A DNA stretch of 7,438 bases from NCBI GenBank assembly GCA_023457615.1, contig JAEWKY010000007.1:1-7438 (forward strand). The letters are read 5' to 3'. The translations under genes and the position numbers were made by a program. The notes under the pieces were generated by a model. It was not told where the DNA came from, ran no database searches, and saw only the letters and a program-made list of their open reading frames with translations. Source of the DNA: Actinomycetes bacterium (lineage in GTDB: Bacteria > Actinomycetota > Actinomycetes > Actinomycetales > Microbacteriaceae). Shown here in pieces: positions 5,306 through 7,438 of this stretch; position 1 is the first letter of the stretch, and the number at the start of each line of letters is the position of its first letter.

Positions 5306-6702
5306 GATGCCGTCCCCGGCACGAGCGCGCGCACCGCGGCGGTGAGGGCGGCGAGCTGCTCCGCGACGCGCTCGGGAGCGGTGCCGCCGACGCCCGAGCG
5401 CGACGCGATCGAGCCGTCGACCGTGAGCACGTCGCGCACGTCGGGTCCGAGGCGGGGGTCGATCGACGCGTAGTCGGCGTCGGACGGCTCGTGCAGCTCG
5501 AGGCCGCGCTCCTCGCACAGCCGCACGAGGGCGCCCGCGATCTCGTGCGCCTCCCGGAACGGCACGCCCTGCCGCACGAGGTGGTCGGCGACATCGGTCG
5601 CGAGCGAGAAGCCCTGCGGAGCCAGCTCGCGCATCCGCTCGGTGTCGAAGGCGAGCGTCTCGACCATGCCGGCGAACGCGGGCAGCACGAGCTCGAGCGT
5701 CGCGACGGAGTCGAAGACGGGCTCCTTGTCCTCCTGCAGGTCGCGGTTGTAGGCGAGCGGGAGTCCCTTGAGCGTCGTGAGCAGTCCCGCGAGGTTGCCG
5801 ACGAGCCGTCCGGCCTTGCCGCGGGCGAGCTCCGCGATGTCGGGGTTCTTCTTCTGCGGCATGATGCTCGAGCCCGTCGAGTACGCGTCGTCGAGGCGCG
5901 CGAAGCCGAACTCGCGCGTCGTCCACAGGATGACGTCCTCCGCGAAGCGCGAGACGTCGACGCCGATCTGCGCGGCGACGTAGGCGAACTCGGCCACGAC
6001 GTCCCGCGCGCTCGTCGCGTCGATCGAGTTCGGCAGCGGATCGCCGAGCCCGAGCTCGCGCGCCACGAGGGCGGGGTCGAGGCCGAGGGCGCCGCCCGCG
6101 AGCGCGCCCGCCCCGTACGGCGAGGCGAGCGCGCGCACCCTCCAGTCGCGCAGGCGCTCGAGATCGCGCACGAGCGGCCAGGCGTGCGCGAGCAGATGGT
6201 GGGCGAGCAGGATCGGCTGCGCGTGCTGCAGGTGTGTGCGGCCCGGCATGACGGCGCCGGGATGCGCCGACGCGGCGGCGGCGATCGCGTCGACGAGGCG
6301 CACGAGCTCGCGGCCGATGACGTCGGCGTGATCGAGCAGGAAGAGCCGCACGAGGGTCGCGATCTGGTCGTTGCGGCTCCGCCCCGCGCGGAGCTTGCCG
6401 CCGAGCTCGGGCCCGACGACGCCGACGAGCGCGGCCTCGAGAGCGCCGTGCACGTCCTCGTCGTCCGGCGTCGCGACGAGCTCCCCCGCGTCGAGGCGAC
6501 GGGCGAGCTCGTCGAGCCCGTCGTGCATCGCCCCCTCCTCGGCGGGGGTGAGATGGCCGGCGGCCGCGAGGGCCTTCGCGTGGGCGTGCGACCCCGCGAG
6601 GTCGTAGTGCGCGAGCGCCCAGTCGAAGTGCGTCGAGCGGCTCAGCGCGGCGAGTTCGGGGGCGGGACCGCCCGCGAAGCGTGCTCCCCAGAGCTTGGCC
6701 AT
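5302..6702 (-). CDS. argH: Argininosuccinate lyase (EC 4.3.2.1)
   Basis: This cytoplasmic enzyme, active as a homotetramer, splits argininosuccinate into arginine and fumarate, the last step of arginine synthesis. The 466 residues are a standard length. The N-terminus MAKLWGARFAGGP is typical. The conserved regions are SRNDQ at 109-113, RTHLQHAQP at 155-163 and the fumarate-lyase signature GSSIMPQKKNPD at 277-288, whose S279 is the expected catalytic loop serine. ATG at 6702 has a good Shine-Dalgarno (GGAGAA, 6712-6707). It is first in an operon with mpg, unlike the common argG-argH order, and diverges from the DUF6264-like gene across 53 bp. Nothing is truncated or unusual in the protein. 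Confidence 0.98.
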   Translation of the reverse strand: MAKLWGARFAGGPAPELAALSRSTHFDWALAHYDLAGSHAHAKALAAAGHLTPAEEGAMHDGLDELARRLDAGELVATPDDEDVHGALEAALVGVVGPELGGKLRAGRSRNDQIATLVRLFLLDHADVIGRELVRLVDAIAAAASAHPGAVMPGRTHLQHAQPILLAHHLLAHAWPLVRDLERLRDWRVRALASPYGAGALAGGALGLDPALVARELGLGDPLPNSIDATSARDVVAEFAYVAAQIGVDVSRFAEDVILWTTREFGFARLDDAYSTGSSIMPQKKNPDIAELARGKAGRLVGNLAGLLTTLKGLPLAYNRDLQEDKEPVFDSVATLELVLPAFAGMVETLAFDTERMRELAPQGFSLATDVADHLVRQGVPFREAHEIAGALVRLCEERGLELHEPSDADYASIDPRLGPDVRDVLTVDGSIASRSGVGGTAPERVAEQLAALTAAVRALVPGTAS

Positions 6703-6735
6703 GGTGTTCTCCGTCGTTCTCGGTTACTCAGCGTA
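6703..6735 (-). promoter_or_regulatory. Putative -10 box and ribosome binding site of argH
   Basis: On the minus strand TACGCT (6735-6730) fits TANNNT and would give a leader of about 20 nt. That leader contains the Shine-Dalgarno GGAGAA 4 nt (GGAG 6 nt) before the argH ATG. No clear -35 box is visible. It faces, and lies within the upstream half of, the divergent promoter serving the gene at 6756. No ARG-box pair could be identified with confidence. Confidence 0.45.
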
Positions 6736-6743
6736 CGGGTCGG

Positions 6744-6755
6744 TAGGGTGGCCAC
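6744..6755 (+). promoter_or_regulatory. Putative -10 box, leaderless geometry, for the DUF6264-like gene
   Basis: TAGGGT (6744-6749) is followed by exactly 6 nt and then ATG at 6756, and the short spacer holds no Shine-Dalgarno. The hexamer, and even the G after it, are the same as in the promoter of the DUF2207 gene. No recognisable -35 lies at 16-18 bp. Confidence 0.5.
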
Positions 6756-7412
6756 ATGTCCGAGCCGAACTCACCATCCGACCCGATCCCGCCGGTTCCG
6801 CCGGCGCCCGCCGCTCCCGCCGAGCCGTCGTTCACGTACGGCAGCCCCGAGCAGCCCCCGGCTCCGACCGCCCCCGAGGCTCCCGTCGCGCCGCCCGCCT
6901 ACGGCGAGCGCATCCCCGGCTACGTCCCGCCGCCCGCGCCGCCGGCCCCGGGCTACGCCGCCCCGCCGGCTCCCGGCTACGGACAGCCCGGCTACGGACA
7001 GCCCGGCTACGGCGCCGCCTACGGTCAGCCCGGCTACGGCGTGCCGCCCGTGCCGCGCCGCCGCACGTGGGACGTCGTGTTGACGATCATCCTGCTGGTC
7101 GCGGGTCTGGTCGGCATGATCATCGGGCTGTTCTACGCCTGGATCTTCTCCGACCCGGCCCTGTTCGGCGAGGTCATGGCCCAGCAGGGCATGCCCATCT
7201 CGGTCGACACGCGCGGCGCGGGCGTCATCATCGCCGTGAGCCACGTCGTGCTCTACCTCGTCGCCGCCGGCGTCGGCATCCTGCTGCTCGTCAAGAACAG
7301 GATCGCGTTCTGGGTGCCGCTCACGGCGGGCGTCGTGGCCGCGCTCGTCTTCTGGGGCACGATCTTCGCCGTGGTGCTCAGCGACCCCTCGGTGATGAAC
7401 TCGGTCTACTGA
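6756..7412 (+). CDS. Proline-rich three-helix membrane protein, probably DUF6264 family
   Basis: This 218-residue protein of unknown function has residues 1-100 low in complexity, rich in Pro, Ala, Gly and Tyr, with PGYGQ repeats at 73-95 that are expected to be disordered and cytoplasmic. A basic RRR at 101-103 precedes the first membrane helix (about 106-129). Others follow at about 155-178 and 183-208, and SDPSVMNSVY closes the protein. The pattern of YAWIFSDPALF, AFWVPLTAGVVAALVFWGT and VVLSDPS fits what I recall of DUF6264 proteins in Microbacteriaceae; no search was possible. The ATG at 6756 lies 6 nt after a -10-like TAGGGT, without a Shine-Dalgarno. It diverges from argH, and nothing in context points to a role. 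The remaining 26 bases to the window end hold no visible feature. Confidence 0.85.
   Translation: MSEPNSPSDPIPPVPPAPAAPAEPSFTYGSPEQPPAPTAPEAPVAPPAYGERIPGYVPPPAPPAPGYAAPPAPGYGQPGYGQPGYGAAYGQPGYGVPPVPRRRTWDVVLTIILLVAGLVGMIIGLFYAWIFSDPALFGEVMAQQGMPISVDTRGAGVIIAVSHVVLYLVAAGVGILLLVKNRIAFWVPLTAGVVAALVFWGTIFAVVLSDPSVMNSVY
6972..7040 (+). repeat. 15-bp tandem repeat encoding PGYGQ units
   Basis: Two identical 15-bp units (6972-6986 and 6987-7001) and two degenerate ones follow each other, encoding PGYGQ, PGYGQ, PGYGA-AYGQ and PGYGV. The low-complexity region can change in copy number by slippage. Such repeats are common in cytoplasmic tails of actinobacterial membrane proteins. Confidence 0.8.
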
Positions 7413-7438
7413 GGCAGGCGGGGCGGCCGGGATCACCC

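Noticed and set aside
5306..5926. N-terminal extension of mpg deep into argH
   Set aside because: The upstream part of the frame is Arg/Ala-rich and overlaps the conserved argH coding region, while the glycosylase family begins just after the CTG at 5305.
5491..7083. Long plus-strand open frame antisense to argH
   Set aside because: It is the complement of a clearly conserved enzyme, has shadow-like composition, and crosses into the wrong frame of the 6756 gene.
6771..7436. Minus-strand open frame opposite the DUF6264-like gene
   Set aside because: The plus strand shows three clean membrane helices and family-like motifs, while the minus frame is His/Asp/Arg-rich without any domain.

Overview
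This window looks like chromosomal DNA of a very GC-rich actinobacterium, probably of the Microbacteriaceae or a near relative. The evidence is roughly 70% G+C, GTG starts, sparse -35 boxes with TANNNT -10 boxes, several apparently leaderless genes, and an argH / mpg / tyrS neighbourhood of actinobacterial type. No mobile element, CRISPR array, tRNA or rRNA is visible. Genes are tightly packed, and no gene-free stretch exceeds about 85 bases.

Layout from left to right. Bases 1-128 (minus) hold only the N-terminus of an unrecognised protein. Bases 211-1500 (minus) hold tyrS, tyrosyl-tRNA synthetase. A 55-bp divergent promoter region leads to 1556-3427 (plus), a secreted/membrane DUF2207 (YciQ-like) protein with a glycine-rich tail. 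A short AT-rich island (about 3436-3502) carries a promoter covered by two copies of the palindrome TCAAG-N8-CTTGA. It precedes satD (3503-4108, plus), a SatD-family protein with a C-terminal helix-turn-helix, which is translationally coupled through ATGA to a multi-pass membrane protein (4105-4698, plus). Facing them, only 10 bp away, is the two-gene operon argH-mpg: argininosuccinate lyase (5302-6702, minus) and 3-methyladenine DNA glycosylase (4709-5305, minus). The latter appears to start at a CTG overlapping the argH stop. Divergent from argH is a Pro/Gly/Tyr-rich three-helix membrane protein, probably DUF6264 (6756-7412, plus).

The housekeeping genes tyrS, mpg and argH act in translation, base-excision repair and arginine synthesis and share no pathway. 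mpg and tyrS are neighbours in Mycobacterium tuberculosis (Rv1688-Rv1689), so the plus-strand DUF2207 and satD units seem to sit inside that old pair.

The most interesting material is the satD module: a protein with a nucleotidyl-cyclase/GGDEF-like AGDEF pattern fused to a DNA-binding helix-turn-helix, coupled to a membrane partner, under a promoter with a duplicated operator. A second notable point is that four start codons here (1500 minus, 1556, 3503 and 6756 plus) each lie exactly 6 nt after a TANNNT box, which predicts leaderless mRNAs.
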